From Pseudomonas sp. JM0905a (GTDB lineage: Bacteria > Pseudomonadota > Gammaproteobacteria > Pseudomonadales > Pseudomonadaceae), in NCBI RefSeq assembly GCF_014700075.1, contig NZ_JACXBU010000004.1:248001-312000 (forward strand): 64,000 nt of DNA, in the 5' to 3' direction. The notes beneath the pieces were generated by a model that saw nothing but the letters and a program-made list of their open reading frames with translations, made no database searches and was not told the DNA's origin. Within the stretch, counting starts at the first letter, position 1; each line of letters opens with the position of its first letter. Both the position numbers and the translations under genes were made by a program. This document shows, piece after piece, positions 1 through 10,055 of this stretch.

Positions 1-673
1 AGCGCTTGAGGCCTTCCTCGCCGAGGATGTGCTCGATGAACTCCTTCACCTCGCGGCCCCGTTCGCCGATCAGGCCGACGACAATGATTTCGGCTTCGGT
101 GAAGCGGGTCATCATTCCCAGCAGCACCGACTTACCCACACCGGTACCGGCGAACAGGCCCAGACGCTGGCCGCGGCCAACGGTCAGCAACGAGTTGATC
201 GAGCGAATGCCGACATCGAGCGGTTCGCTGATGGGGTGGCGCTTGAGCGGGTTGATGGTGGGGCCATCCATCGGTACCCAGTCCTCGGCCTTCATACCGC
301 CCTTGCCATCCAGCGCGCGACCGGCGCCATCGAGCACGCGGCCGAGCATGGACATGCCCATGGGCAGGCGACCGGTATCCGGCAGAGGTACGACGCGGGC
401 GCCCGGGGCAATGCCGGAGAGGCTGCCCACCGGCATCAGGTAGATCTTGCTCCCGGAGAAGCCCATCACTTCGGCTTCCACCTGCACCGGGTGGTAGCTG
501 TCGTCGTTGATCACCAGGCAACGGCTGCCCACCGGCGCGCGCAGCCCTTCGGCTTCCAGGGTGAGGCCTACCATGCGCAGCAGGCGGCCCTCCACCAAAG
601 GTTGCGTGGGCAGATCGATGACGTCGTTGTATCCCGCCAGGCGCTTGGCGAAGCTGGCGCGCTCAATACGCAT
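1..673 (-). CDS. fliI: Flagellum-specific export ATPase FliI (partial, C-terminus outside window)
   Basis: FliI is the hexameric ATPase at the base of the flagellar type III export apparatus, where it helps deliver rod, hook and filament subunits. Only the first 224 or so residues lie in the window. The Walker A motif GTGVGKS and the following MTRFTEAEIIVVGLIGERGREV stretch are read near the cut edge, in the standard F1-beta-like order. The ATG at 671-673 overlaps the end of fliH by 11 bases, so the two are translationally coupled. fliJ would be expected beyond the left edge. Identification is firm. Confidence 0.96.
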   Translation of the reverse strand, partial: MRIERASFAKRLAGYNDVIDLPTQPLVEGRLLRMVGLTLEAEGLRAPVGSRCLVINDDSYHPVQVEAEVMGFSGSKIYLMPVGSLSGIAPGARVVPLPDTGRLPMGMSMLGRVLDGAGRALDGKGGMKAEDWVPMDGPTINPLKRHPISEPLDVGIRSINSLLTVGRGQRLGLFAGTGVGKSVLLGMMTRFTEAEIIVVGLIGERGREVKEFIEHILGEEGLKR

Positions 674-1466
674 GGTCGAGGCTGTCCGGGGCGTCCAGGT
701 CCAGCATCACGTCGGCCGACGGCGGGTGGACCTTCTGTTCGCGCTGTTGCTCGAAGAGCTGCTTCATAGCCTGGTTCAGGCGTGTCTCGATGCTGGCATC
801 GATGCGCGAGTGCTCGGTCTCGACCCGGCAACCGCCCGGTTCCAGGGATTCGTCTTCGAGGATGCGCCAGGTTTCTTCATGGCGCTCCCGCAGGGCTTTC
901 ACCTGTTCAAAATCCTGGGGGTTGATGTGGATGCGCACATTGCTGGCGCCCATGGGCAGCAGCTTCAGGGCCTCGCGCAGCACATGGCGAATCTGTCCGG
1001 AATCCATGCGCAGCTCGCGCTGGATCACCTGGCGGGTGATCAGGCTGGTGAGGTGCACCAGGGACTCCTCGATCTGCCGGTCCTGCTCGGCGATGGGGTC
1101 CAGCAAATGCCCCATCAGCGTGTCGAACTGGGCCAGGCGGGCGCTCAGCGCGATTTCCGCTTCCTGCTTGGCCTTGAGCTGACCGGCATGAAAACCGTCG
1201 CGCTCGCCAGTGGCGAAGCCTTCGTTGTAGGCGTCCTGGCGGATGGCCTCGAGTTCGTCCAGCGTCAGCGGCTTGACGTCCTCGACCGGTACCTCCTCGA
1301 TCTGCGGTTCAGACTCGAGCTCGGGCGACGCCTCGGCTTGCGGTTCTTCCGGTTCTTCGGGCTCCGGGGCGTCCGGGTCGAAACTGGGCAGCGACCAGCG
1401 GTCGAAGACGTTGACGTCCTTGGCGCGGATCAGTTCGCTTGCCGAATCCTTGTTGGCCATGGACAC
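663..1466 (-). CDS. fliH: Flagellar assembly protein FliH
   Basis: FliH binds FliI and restrains its ATPase, tethering it to the C-ring and export gate. The 267-residue product has an acidic, Pro/Glu-rich N-terminal segment at about residues 25-75, a charged helical middle rich in Gln/Glu around residues 85-150, and a conserved C-terminal domain ending in SLDHAY. The A/G-x3-G heptad-like run AYNEGFATGERDGFHAGQ is typical of the family. It lies between fliG and fliI, overlapping fliI by 11 bases. The length is normal for Pseudomonas. Confidence 0.95.
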   Translation of the reverse strand: MSMANKDSASELIRAKDVNVFDRWSLPSFDPDAPEPEEPEEPQAEASPELESEPQIEEVPVEDVKPLTLDELEAIRQDAYNEGFATGERDGFHAGQLKAKQEAEIALSARLAQFDTLMGHLLDPIAEQDRQIEESLVHLTSLITRQVIQRELRMDSGQIRHVLREALKLLPMGASNVRIHINPQDFEQVKALRERHEETWRILEDESLEPGGCRVETEHSRIDASIETRLNQAMKQLFEQQREQKVHPPSADVMLDLDAPDSLDHAY

Positions 1467-1470
1467 CGCC

Positions 1471-2487
1471 TCAGATCATTTCTTCGCCGCCCTTGCCACC
1501 GAGGACGATTTCCCCGGCTTCGGCCATGCGGCGGGCGATGGTGAGGATTTCCTTCTGCGCCGACTCCACGTCGCTGACGCGTACCGGCCCCTTGGCCTCC
1601 AGGTCGTCGCGCAGCAGTTCGGCGGCGCGCTTGGACATATTCTTGAAGACCTTTTCCTTGATGGCGTCGTCCGAGCCCTTGAGGGCCAGCACCAGCACAT
1701 CCGACGACACTTCGCGCAGCAGCGCCTGGATGCCACGGTCGTCGACGTCGGCCAGGTTGTCGAAGACGAACATGAGGTCTTCGATCTGGGTGGAGAGGTC
1801 TTCGTCCACCTCGCGGATGGAGTCCATGAGCTGGCCTTCGACCGAGCTGTCGAGGAAGTTCATGATGTCTGCCGCGCGCTTCACGCCGCCCATGGTGGTG
1901 CGGGTGGTGCTGGCGTTGCCGGCGAACTGCTTCTCGAGGATCAGGTTGAGTTCCTTGAGCGCGGACGGCTGTACGGTGTTGAGCGAGGACACGCGCAGGA
2001 CGATGTCCAGGCGCACCTTGTGGTCGAAGTGGCTGAGCACTTCGGCAGCCTGGTCCGGGTCGAGGTAGGCAACGACGATGGCCTGGATCTGCGGGTGCTC
2101 GTAGCGGATCACGTCGGCCACGGCGCGCGGTTCCATCCACTTCAGGCTGTCCAGGCCGCTGGTGCTGCCGCCCAGCAGGATGCGGTCGATCAGGTTGTTG
2201 GCCTTGTCCTCACCCAGGGCCTGGGTGAGCATCTTGCGGATGTAGCCGTCGGCGCCAACGCCCAGGCTGGTCTGGTCGCCGACGATCTCGACGAACTCGC
2301 TCATCACCTGCTCCACCTGTTCACGGTGGACGTTGCGCATCTGCGCCATGGCAACGCCGACCCGCTGCACTTCCTTCGGGCCCATGTGCCGGAGCACCTG
2401 GGCAGCATCGGTCTCGCCCAGGGACAGCAGCAGGATGGCTGCCTTGTCGACCTTGTTCAGTTTGGCGGGGGCGCGATTATCACTCAT
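1471..2487 (-). CDS. fliG: Flagellar motor switch protein FliG
   Basis: FliG is the C-ring protein that contacts the stator and carries torque and switching. The 338-residue product has the full N, middle and C domains. The EHPQ motif of the middle domain is visible (IRYEHPQIQAIVVAYL, about residues 125-140), and the charged torque helix appears near the C-terminus (DDAIKEKVFKNMSKRAAELL). It overlaps fliF by 8 bases and precedes fliH by 4 bases, so it belongs to the fliEFGHI operon. Nothing looks unusual. Confidence 0.97.
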   Translation of the reverse strand: MSDNRAPAKLNKVDKAAILLLSLGETDAAQVLRHMGPKEVQRVGVAMAQMRNVHREQVEQVMSEFVEIVGDQTSLGVGADGYIRKMLTQALGEDKANNLIDRILLGGSTSGLDSLKWMEPRAVADVIRYEHPQIQAIVVAYLDPDQAAEVLSHFDHKVRLDIVLRVSSLNTVQPSALKELNLILEKQFAGNASTTRTTMGGVKRAADIMNFLDSSVEGQLMDSIREVDEDLSTQIEDLMFVFDNLADVDDRGIQALLREVSSDVLVLALKGSDDAIKEKVFKNMSKRAAELLRDDLEAKGPVRVSDVESAQKEILTIARRMAEAGEIVLGGKGGEEMI

Positions 2488-4276
2488 CGGCGTTGATCCA
2501 CTCTTTGACTACCAGGGCCACGCGGCCGGGATCTTCAGCCACCAGGTTCTTGATGGCATTGAGTTGGGCATCATACCCGTCGCTTGGGCTGGGCAGGAGG
2601 ATGCTTTGCGGTCCACCGAGGCTGACGCGGTCATCCGACAGCTCGCCGGACAGGCCCATCTCGCCCAGGTCGACGTCGCCATCGCGACCACCTTCCAGTT
2701 CCCTGGACTTGCCGCCGCCAGAGATATTGTTCAGCACTGGGCGCAGCACGAACCACACCAGGATCAGAATCAGCAGTGCGGGGAACACTTGTTTGAGGCC
2801 CGAGATGAGCATCTGGAACCAGACCTGCTCGTACCACGGCAGCTGGATCACCTCATCCTGGTCACCGATAAACGCGGTGTTGATCACGCTGACGCTGTCA
2901 CCACGGCTGGCGTCATAGCCCACCGAGTCCTGCACCAGGCGGGTGAAACGGGCGATCTCGTCGGCGGTCCACGGTACTCGCGTGGTTTCACCGGTCGTCG
3001 CATCGACCTTCACCTGGTCATCCAGCACCACCGCGACGGAAAGCCGGCGCAGGCGGCCCTGCTGCTGCTTGGTGTAGCTGATGGAGCGGTCCAGCTCGAA
3101 GTTGCGGGTGGTCTGGTCGCGCTTGTCGGTGGGATACGGCGCGAGCATGGGCTTGCCCGTGGCCGGGTCGATGATCTGCTGGCCGTTGTCGTCCAGAATC
3201 GGCTGGCCCGGCTGCACGCTTGCGGTCGTGGTGCTCGTGGCCTGTTGCGGCGCGGCACCAGGGGCCGGCGGCTGGTTGGACAGCGCACCGGGCACGCCTT
3301 GCGGGCCACCGTTGTTCTGGCGTTCCTCGGCGAGCTTCTGTTCGCTGCGCAGGGCCGGCTGGTCCGGGTTGTACATTTCAGAGGTGGATTCGACGGCGCT
3401 GAAATCCACGTCCGCAGACACTTCGGCCTTGTAGCGGCCACTGCCCAGCACCGGCTGCAGGATGCTGTGCACGCGCTGGGTGTAGAGCGTCTCCATGCGG
3501 CGGGTGTAGTCGAACTGCTTGCCGGCCATGGTCAGCTCGGAGAGCTCCTGCTGGTCGGACAGCAGGTTTCCTTTCTGGTCGACGACAGTGACCTGGGATT
3601 TTTCCAGTTCCGGCACGCTGGTCGCCACCAGGTTGACGATCGCCATCACCTGGCTCGGCTCCAGGGAACGGCCAGGGTAGAGCTCGACCAGCACCGAAGC
3701 GGTCGGCTTGCGCTCGTCGCGGACGAACACCGAGCTCTTCGGAATGGCCAGGTGCACGCGCGCCCCCTTGACGTTGTTCAGGCTGGAAATGGTGCGGGCC
3801 AATTCGCCTTCCAGGCCACGGCGGTAGCGGGTGGCTTCCATGAACTGGCTGGTGCCGAGACCCTGTTCCTTGTCGAGGATCTCGAAGCCGACGGTGTTAT
3901 CGCTGGGCGCCACGCCGACGGCGGCCAGTTTCATGCGGGCCCGGGCGAGGTCATCGGACTTCACCAGCAGGGCGCCGGAGTTGGGCTCGATCTTGTAAGG
4001 GATGTCGGCGGCGCCAAGGGCTTCCACCACCTGGTTGGCGTCCATTCCGGACAGGCTGCCGTATAGCGGGCGGTAGTCAGGCTGTTGCGACCAGAGCACC
4101 ACGGCAAAGCCGATGGCGACGCTGGCCGCCAGGCCGACCAGCAGGCCGACCTGGCGCAGCATGGTCATCTGCGAGAGGTTTTCCAGGAAGGACAGGCCGA
4201 ACAGCGGCTTCTTCTCTTCCGACGCCCCGGATGCATCCGCCTTGGCGGGAACCTTTGCAACAGCGGCTTCAGCCAT
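2480..4276 (-). CDS. fliF: Flagellar MS-ring protein FliF
   Basis: FliF forms the membrane-supramembrane ring that nucleates the basal body. The 598-residue product has a cytoplasmic N-terminal leader, a first transmembrane helix at about residues 38-65 (VGLLVGLAASVAIGFAVVLW), the secretin-like ring-building motifs and a Pro/Gln-rich loop near residues 320-360. A second transmembrane helix follows near residue 490 (LKQVFPALLILILVWFVL). The acidic FliG-binding tail ends EWINADE. It overlaps fliG and lies 14 bases downstream of fliE. Confidence 0.97.
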   Translation of the reverse strand: MAEAAVAKVPAKADASGASEEKKPLFGLSFLENLSQMTMLRQVGLLVGLAASVAIGFAVVLWSQQPDYRPLYGSLSGMDANQVVEALGAADIPYKIEPNSGALLVKSDDLARARMKLAAVGVAPSDNTVGFEILDKEQGLGTSQFMEATRYRRGLEGELARTISSLNNVKGARVHLAIPKSSVFVRDERKPTASVLVELYPGRSLEPSQVMAIVNLVATSVPELEKSQVTVVDQKGNLLSDQQELSELTMAGKQFDYTRRMETLYTQRVHSILQPVLGSGRYKAEVSADVDFSAVESTSEMYNPDQPALRSEQKLAEERQNNGGPQGVPGALSNQPPAPGAAPQQATSTTTASVQPGQPILDDNGQQIIDPATGKPMLAPYPTDKRDQTTRNFELDRSISYTKQQQGRLRRLSVAVVLDDQVKVDATTGETTRVPWTADEIARFTRLVQDSVGYDASRGDSVSVINTAFIGDQDEVIQLPWYEQVWFQMLISGLKQVFPALLILILVWFVLRPVLNNISGGGKSRELEGGRDGDVDLGEMGLSGELSDDRVSLGGPQSILLPSPSDGYDAQLNAIKNLVAEDPGRVALVVKEWINADE

Positions 4277-4290
4277 TTTTCAACCCGTCC

Positions 4291-4623
4291 TCAAACCGGC
4301 ATCTGCATGATGTCTTGGTAGGCCTGGACCAGCTTGTTCCGCACCTGGGTCATGGCCTCGAAGGAAACGCTGGCTTTCTGCGACGCGATCATCACGTCGG
4401 TGAGGTCCACGCCCTTCTGCCCGACCTCGAATGCGGTGGCCATGTCTGTGGAAATCTTCTGGGTTTCAGCCACCTTGTTCACCGCCTTGCCGAGCATGTC
4501 GGCGAAGCTCGGCACACTGGCTTCAGGCGCAGCCACGGGGGCGGGTTTGGCACGGGCCATCGCATCCATCTGCATGGCCCGCATTTCCAACATCAGGCGA
4601 TTGAACTCAACACCCTGGCTCAT
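4291..4623 (-). CDS. fliE: Flagellar hook-basal body complex protein FliE
   Basis: FliE joins the MS ring to the proximal rod. The product is 110 residues when read from the ATG at 4621-4623. A GGAGG ribosome site sits six bases upstream, which makes this better than the in-frame GTG one codon earlier. The C-terminal [20 protein letters not shown] segment, ending [15 protein letters not shown], is the family signature. It is the first gene of the fliEFGHI operon and has an RpoN-type promoter 58 bases upstream. Confidence 0.95.
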   Translation of the reverse strand: MSQGVEFNRLMLEMRAMQMDAMARAKPAPVAAPEASVPSFADMLGKAVNKVAETQKISTDMATAFEVGQKGVDLTDVMIASQKASVSFEAMTQVRNKLVQAYQDIMQMPV

Positions 4624-4680
4624 CACATTCCTCCAACTGCCGCGTTTTTTTGACGCTACGCGGTCCGATGAAGGGATATC

Positions 4681-4696
4681 TGCAACAAGGGTGCCA
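4681..4696 (-). promoter_or_regulatory. RpoN (sigma54) promoter of fliE operon
   Basis: On the minus strand the bases read TGGCACC-CTTG-TTGCA, against the consensus TGGCACG-N4-TTGCW. That is six of seven plus five of five matches, with the invariant GG and GC correctly spaced. The predicted start of transcription is near 4670, leaving a leader of about 46 bases before fliE. FleQ/RpoN control of fliE is established in P. aeruginosa; its use here is inferred from the site. Confidence 0.88.
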
Positions 4697-4737
4697 AGAT
4701 GTCAGGAAAGGGTGTTACGGGGAGAATTTTGATGTTG

Positions 4738-4801
4738 TAGGAGCGAGCTCTGCTCGAGAAAATTCGCGCGCGGGCTGTTCGCGAGCAGAGCTCGCTCCTA
4801 C
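4738..4801. repeat. REP-type inverted pair (REPIN-like) GTAGGAGCGAGC
   Basis: GTAGGAGCGAGCTCTGCTCG at 4738-4757 is repeated as its exact reverse complement at 4782-4801, around a 24-base centre. This is the pattern of Pseudomonas REP doublets. It lies in the 202-base gap between the fleR stop and the fliE promoter, where it could also act as a 3-prime hairpin for fleSR mRNA. Related copies are at 35189-35231 and 49545-49602. Confidence 0.85.
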
Positions 4802-4828
4802 GAGAAGAGGAGCACGGGGGCCCTTCGC

Positions 4829-6244
4829 TTAGCTGGCGTAGAGATACGCCTCCACGTCCATGCCGGCGTCGCGCATCTGGGCCAGCTTGTAGCGCAGGGT
4901 GCGCGGGCTGATGCCCAGGCGCTCGGCGGCTTCCTTGCGGCGGCCACGCTCCGAACGCAGGGTGTCGATGATCATCTGGAACTCGTGGCGGCGCAGATCA
5001 TCGCCCAGCGCACTGGGTGCTTCAGCCGGCGCAGCGGCCGTCGGTAGCGGTACCACCGGAGCGGACACCGGCATGGCAGCGAATGCTGGTGCGGCGGGCG
5101 CAATGGCCATGCCGATCGGCGCGGTCAGGCACAGGTCGTGGGGCCGGATCACCCCGCCCTGCTGCAGGATCAGCGCGCGCTGCACGGCGTTGTCCAGCTC
5201 GCGCACGTTGCCTGGCCAGGCATGGGCCAGCAGCGCTGCCAGTGCTTCAGCAGAGAAACGCACGGCGGCGTGATTCATTTTTTTGACGTGCTTGGCGAGC
5301 AGGCGCTCGGCCAGGGGCTGGATGTCCGCCGGGCGATCCCGCAGCGGGCGCCAGGCCAGGGGGAAGACCGAGAGACGATAATAGAGGTCTTCACGGAAAC
5401 GCCCCGCTGCCACTTCACCGGCCAGGTCGCGGTTGGTGGTGGCGAGCACACGGATATCCAGGCTGATGGGACGACGCGCGCCCACGCGCTCCACTTCACG
5501 CTCCTGCAGCACGCGCAGCAGCTTGGCCTGCAGAGCGAGGGGCATTTCGGAGATTTCGTCGAGCAGGATAGTGCCACCGTCGGCCAGCTCGAACTTGCCC
5601 GGCGCGCTGGCGATGGCGCCGGTGAAAGCGCCCTTCTCGTGGCCGAACAGGGTGGCCTCCAGCATGTTGTCCGGAATGGCCGCGCAGTTGATGGCGATGA
5701 AGGGGCCATTGGCGCGAGTCGATTGCTGGTGGATGTACTGCGCCAGCACTTCCTTGCCGGTGCCGGACTCGCCGGAGATCAGCACAGTGGAATCGCTGCG
5801 CGCAACCCGCGCGGCCAATTCCAGCAGTTGCCGGCTGGCCGGCTCCAGCGCCACCGGACCGTCACCGATGGGCTGGCTCACGCGACCCAGCGCATGACGC
5901 GCCACCAGATCCAAAAGGGTATTGGGCTCGAAGGGTTTGACCAGGTAATCAGCGGCCCCCTGGCGAATGGCATCCACCGCACGCTCGACAGCGCCGAACG
6001 CCGTCATCAGCAGCACCGGGAGTTGCGGATAGCGCTGGCGGACGATGGCCAGCAACTGGTGGCCGTCCATGCCCGGCATGTTGACGTCGCTCACCATCAG
6101 GCCGAAGGACTCCTCACCCAGCGCCACCAGGGCGGCCTCAGCGCAATCCACGGCATGGTAGTCATAGCCGCCGATCATCAGGGTGTCCGCCAGGGCTTCA
6201 CGCAGGGCGCGGTCATCTTCGACCAGCAGAATTTTGGCAGTCAT
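4829..6244 (-). CDS. fleR: Sigma54-dependent response regulator FleR
   Basis: FleR activates class III flagellar genes (hook and basal body) with RpoN after phosphorylation by FleS. The 471-residue product has an N-terminal receiver with phospho-acceptor Asp53 (SDVNMPGMDG) and Lys103. The AAA+ domain has Walker A GESGTGKE at 158-165 and the sigma54-contact loop GAFTGA at 205-210. A Pro/Ala-rich linker at about 375-415 leads to a Fis-type helix-turn-helix (RRKEAAERLGISPRTLRYKL). It follows fleS by 6 bases. Confidence 0.96.
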   Translation of the reverse strand: MTAKILLVEDDRALREALADTLMIGGYDYHAVDCAEAALVALGEESFGLMVSDVNMPGMDGHQLLAIVRQRYPQLPVLLMTAFGAVERAVDAIRQGAADYLVKPFEPNTLLDLVARHALGRVSQPIGDGPVALEPASRQLLELAARVARSDSTVLISGESGTGKEVLAQYIHQQSTRANGPFIAINCAAIPDNMLEATLFGHEKGAFTGAIASAPGKFELADGGTILLDEISEMPLALQAKLLRVLQEREVERVGARRPISLDIRVLATTNRDLAGEVAAGRFREDLYYRLSVFPLAWRPLRDRPADIQPLAERLLAKHVKKMNHAAVRFSAEALAALLAHAWPGNVRELDNAVQRALILQQGGVIRPHDLCLTAPIGMAIAPAAPAFAAMPVSAPVVPLPTAAAPAEAPSALGDDLRRHEFQMIIDTLRSERGRRKEAAERLGISPRTLRYKLAQMRDAGMDVEAYLYAS

Positions 6245-6250
6245 CGTCCA

Positions 6251-7456
6251 TTACTCCTGTGCAACCGACTGCGCCGCTGGAATCAGCGGCAGGACCAGGG
6301 TGGCGCACGTGCCACGGCCGGGACGCGAGCGCAGCTGCAGCTCGCCCCGGTGGGCGCGCGCCACCGCCTTGACCACGGCCAGCCCCAGGCCGGTACCGGT
6401 GGTCTTGGTGGTGAAGAAGGGTTCGCCCAGGCGCGCCAGGGTGACGGCGTCTATGCCTGGGCCGTTGTCACTGATGGTCAGGCGCAGGTCACCCCCTCGC
6501 CTGTAAAGATGAACCTTGAGGCGCAGGTCACGGCCGGAGGCCTGGTTGGCGTTCTCGATCAGGTTGAGCATCGCCCCCACGAGCGTGTCGCGATTGCACA
6601 GCAGCTCGCCCCCGCTCAGGTCGCACTGCCAGCGCACCTGCTTGCCTTCGAGGTGGGAGTCAGCCGAGGCGCGCAGCGCGGAGAACAGCGCGGACGGCGC
6701 GAGGCGATCCGGCAACGGCAGCTCGCCGCGGGCGAACACCAGCATGTCTCGCACCTGGTGCTCCAGCTCGTGCAGGCGATCCTTGAGGCGGCTGGCAAAG
6801 CGCTGCTGCTGCTCGGTGGGCAGCACCTGCTCGGCCAGGTGGCTGGCATAGAGCAAGGCGGCGGAGAGCGGCGTGCGGATCTGGTGGGCCAGGGAAGCGA
6901 CCATGCGCCCCAGAGAGGAAAGGCGTTCGTGGCGGGCCAGTTGATCTTGCAGGCGACGGGTTTCCGTCAGGTCATTGAGCAGTATCAGTTGGCCGGGCTC
7001 GCCATTGAGGGAGCGGGTGGCGATGGAAACGCGGCGGCCATCCTTGAGAGAAATTTCATGGCCATCGTCTTCACGCGGGGCGAAATTGCGGGCGATCACT
7101 TCGCGCCAGAGCATGCCCACCAGGGGCTGGCCAAGCACGCTGCGCGCCACGGGGTTGGCTTCGCGTACCACGCCCTGCCCATCGATCACGATGACACCGC
7201 CGGGCAGCAGGTCCAGCAGGCTCTGCAGGCGGTTGGCGAGGCGCTCCTTCTCCGCCAGCTCCTGCATGCGCTGGGCACTGACCAGGGCCAGTTGGCCCTT
7301 CAACTCGGTGACCCGCGCCTCCAGCATGCTGTAGGACTCGCTGAGCTGGGTCGACATCTGGTTGAACAGCGCGAAGGCCTGTTCAAGACCAGCGCGACTG
7401 GCCTGCTCGGCTGGGGCGGATTCCGGATTCTGTGCGGGGATTACGGCGTGGCTCAT
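6251..7456 (-). CDS. fleS: Flagellar sensor histidine kinase FleS
   Basis: FleS is the cytoplasmic partner kinase of FleR. From the ATG at 7454-7456, which has GAGAGAAGAG just upstream, the product is 401 residues. A longer in-frame start at 7474 lacks such a site. It has a coiled segment, a PAS domain (about residues 95-190), a HisKA H-box (LAHQIRTPLSAALL) and an ATPase domain with the N-box NLIENANQ, DNGPGI and GTGLGLA. No transmembrane segment is seen, as expected for FleS. It is co-transcribed with fleR from an RpoN site. Confidence 0.95.
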   Translation of the reverse strand: MSHAVIPAQNPESAPAEQASRAGLEQAFALFNQMSTQLSESYSMLEARVTELKGQLALVSAQRMQELAEKERLANRLQSLLDLLPGGVIVIDGQGVVREANPVARSVLGQPLVGMLWREVIARNFAPREDDGHEISLKDGRRVSIATRSLNGEPGQLILLNDLTETRRLQDQLARHERLSSLGRMVASLAHQIRTPLSAALLYASHLAEQVLPTEQQQRFASRLKDRLHELEHQVRDMLVFARGELPLPDRLAPSALFSALRASADSHLEGKQVRWQCDLSGGELLCNRDTLVGAMLNLIENANQASGRDLRLKVHLYRRGGDLRLTISDNGPGIDAVTLARLGEPFFTTKTTGTGLGLAVVKAVARAHRGELQLRSRPGRGTCATLVLPLIPAAQSVAQE

Positions 7457-7474
7457 GCTCTTCTCTCGCTCCAT

Positions 7475-7494
7475 CGACCGTCAGCAGACGGTCG
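7475..7494 (-). other. Perfect hairpin in the fleS mRNA leader
   Basis: CGACCGTC-TGCT-GACGGTCG on the minus strand forms an 8-bp stem with a 4-base loop. It lies between the fleS RpoN promoter and the fleS ribosome site, about 18 bases before the ATG. It has no U-run, so it is not a standard terminator. A role in message stability or translation is only a guess. Confidence 0.5.
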
Positions 7495-7508
7495 GTCGAG
7501 GGAGATAA

Positions 7509-7524
7509 AGCAATACCCGTGCCT
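7509..7524 (-). promoter_or_regulatory. RpoN promoter of fleSR
   Basis: The minus strand reads AGGCACG-GGTA-TTGCT, which keeps the invariant GG/GC pair and differs from the consensus only at the first base. The predicted start is near 7498, giving a leader of about 42 bases that carries the 7475-7494 hairpin. fleSR is a known RpoN/FleQ target in P. aeruginosa. Confidence 0.88.
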
Positions 7525-7566
7525 AAAATTTATTACTTTAAAAACAACGACTTGGAAAAATCGGAA

Positions 7567-9039
<1,473 letters not shown>

Positions 9040-9134
9040 TGTCTGGTTCTTGCTTTTAGGGCTGAACGCCGCGTTCCACGGCGTATGGGCAGACGGTGCA
9101 TCCCGAGCGAGGGACCGACCGGCAATTGGCCACT

Positions 9135-9163
9135 AGTAAAGTGAAAAACCTTTGCCGAGTCAA
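9135..9163 (-). promoter_or_regulatory. Sigma70-type promoter of fleQ
   Basis: On the minus strand TTGACT is followed by 17 bases and TTTACT. The predicted start near 9128 gives a leader of about 90 bases to the fleQ ATG. No -24/-12 element is seen here, matching the known RpoN-independent expression of fleQ. The rest of the 218-base fliT-fleQ gap holds a GCCGAC/GTCGGC inverted repeat (about 9190-9220) without a clear U-run. Confidence 0.6.
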
Positions 9164-9257
9164 TTTTATGGCGTGCTTTTTTTGATTGAGCCGACGGAAT
9201 GGCTAAGCAATTGTCGGCGCAGTATCGAAGTAATGGCAGTTGAGAATCGTGCGGCCA

Positions 9258-9554
9258 TCAGCCGAACAATTGGTAAACCTTGGCGCCCTGTTTGGCTTGA
9301 TTGAGCTGAAGCAATTCGCCGGCGATGCGCTGCTGTTCATTGCGGCAGCACTCGACCAACTCACGGTACAACGCCAGGAGATCTTCCATGCGAGTACGCA
9401 ACAATGCTTCATCCACTGGCACTTCATCCATGGCTTCGTCGATCGCCTGGCGGCATTGCTGGTCAAGCACACCAATGGCCTCCCAATCCCTTCGATTCAA
9501 TGCATCGCGCAGCATCGCGCCCGCAGCCTCGAGAAGTTGGACAGATTTAGTCAT
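9258..9554 (-). CDS. fliT: FliT-like flagellar export chaperone (FleP/FliS' position)
   Basis: This small helical protein of 98 residues is acidic and leucine-rich, as expected of the FliT family that binds FliD in the cytoplasm. The ATG at 9552-9554 is preceded by AGGAG seven to eight bases upstream, so it is preferred over the longer reading to 9590. The sequence shows a CR-x-AIDEAMDE helix and a C-terminal QQRIAGELLQLNQAKQG helix. It directly follows fliS and precedes fleQ, the place called fleP or fliS' in P. aeruginosa. FliT function is inferred from family and position. Confidence 0.8.
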   Translation of the reverse strand: MTKSVQLLEAAGAMLRDALNRRDWEAIGVLDQQCRQAIDEAMDEVPVDEALLRTRMEDLLALYRELVECCRNEQQRIAGELLQLNQAKQGAKVYQLFG

Positions 9555-9579
9555 GGACGCTCCTTGGAAACCCACTCGT

Positions 9580-9960
9580 TCAGGGCGCAATCGCGTCCCA
9601 GCCGGACTTGATTGTACGCATCAGCTGAGAAACTTCATCAAGTATCGCGGAGTCATCCCTGGCATTAGCTTCGACAAGTCGATTGCCCATGTACTCGTAC
9701 AGGCGATCGAGGTTGGTCGCCACCTCACCACCACGCTCCATGTCGAGCGCGCCACGCAAGCCACCCACGATGGAGATGGCCTTGCCGATCAGTTCACCCT
9801 TGCTGGCCAACTGGCCTCGTTCGAGCGCGCCACGTGCCTGGGCCATACGCGAGAGGCTTCCCTCCATCAGCATCTGGATCAGACGGTGAGGGTTAGCGTC
9901 AGCAACCATGACATTGGTGTTGACGTTCTGATACTGGCGAAGAGCGGAAGCGGCATTCAT
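9580..9960 (-). CDS. fliS: Flagellin chaperone FliS
   Basis: FliS binds the C-terminal helix of flagellin and prevents premature assembly. The product is 126 residues from the ATG at 9958-9960. The only longer reading starts at a GTG four codons upstream. Family marks are ANPHRLIQMLMEGSLSRMAQAR, the GLRGALDMERGGEVATNLDRLYEYM core and the SGWDAI C-terminus. It follows fliD by 95 bases and precedes fliT by 25 bases. Confidence 0.94.
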   Translation of the reverse strand: MNAASALRQYQNVNTNVMVADANPHRLIQMLMEGSLSRMAQARGALERGQLASKGELIGKAISIVGGLRGALDMERGGEVATNLDRLYEYMGNRLVEANARDDSAILDEVSQLMRTIKSGWDAIAP

Positions 9961-10055
9961 GTTCGTTCTCACAGGGATGCTGTCGACATACCTTGCTTAT
10001 CGGTACGAAGCGCAAAACCTTTAGGAGTCTCTTCCGCTTTATTTCAACGTCGGGC

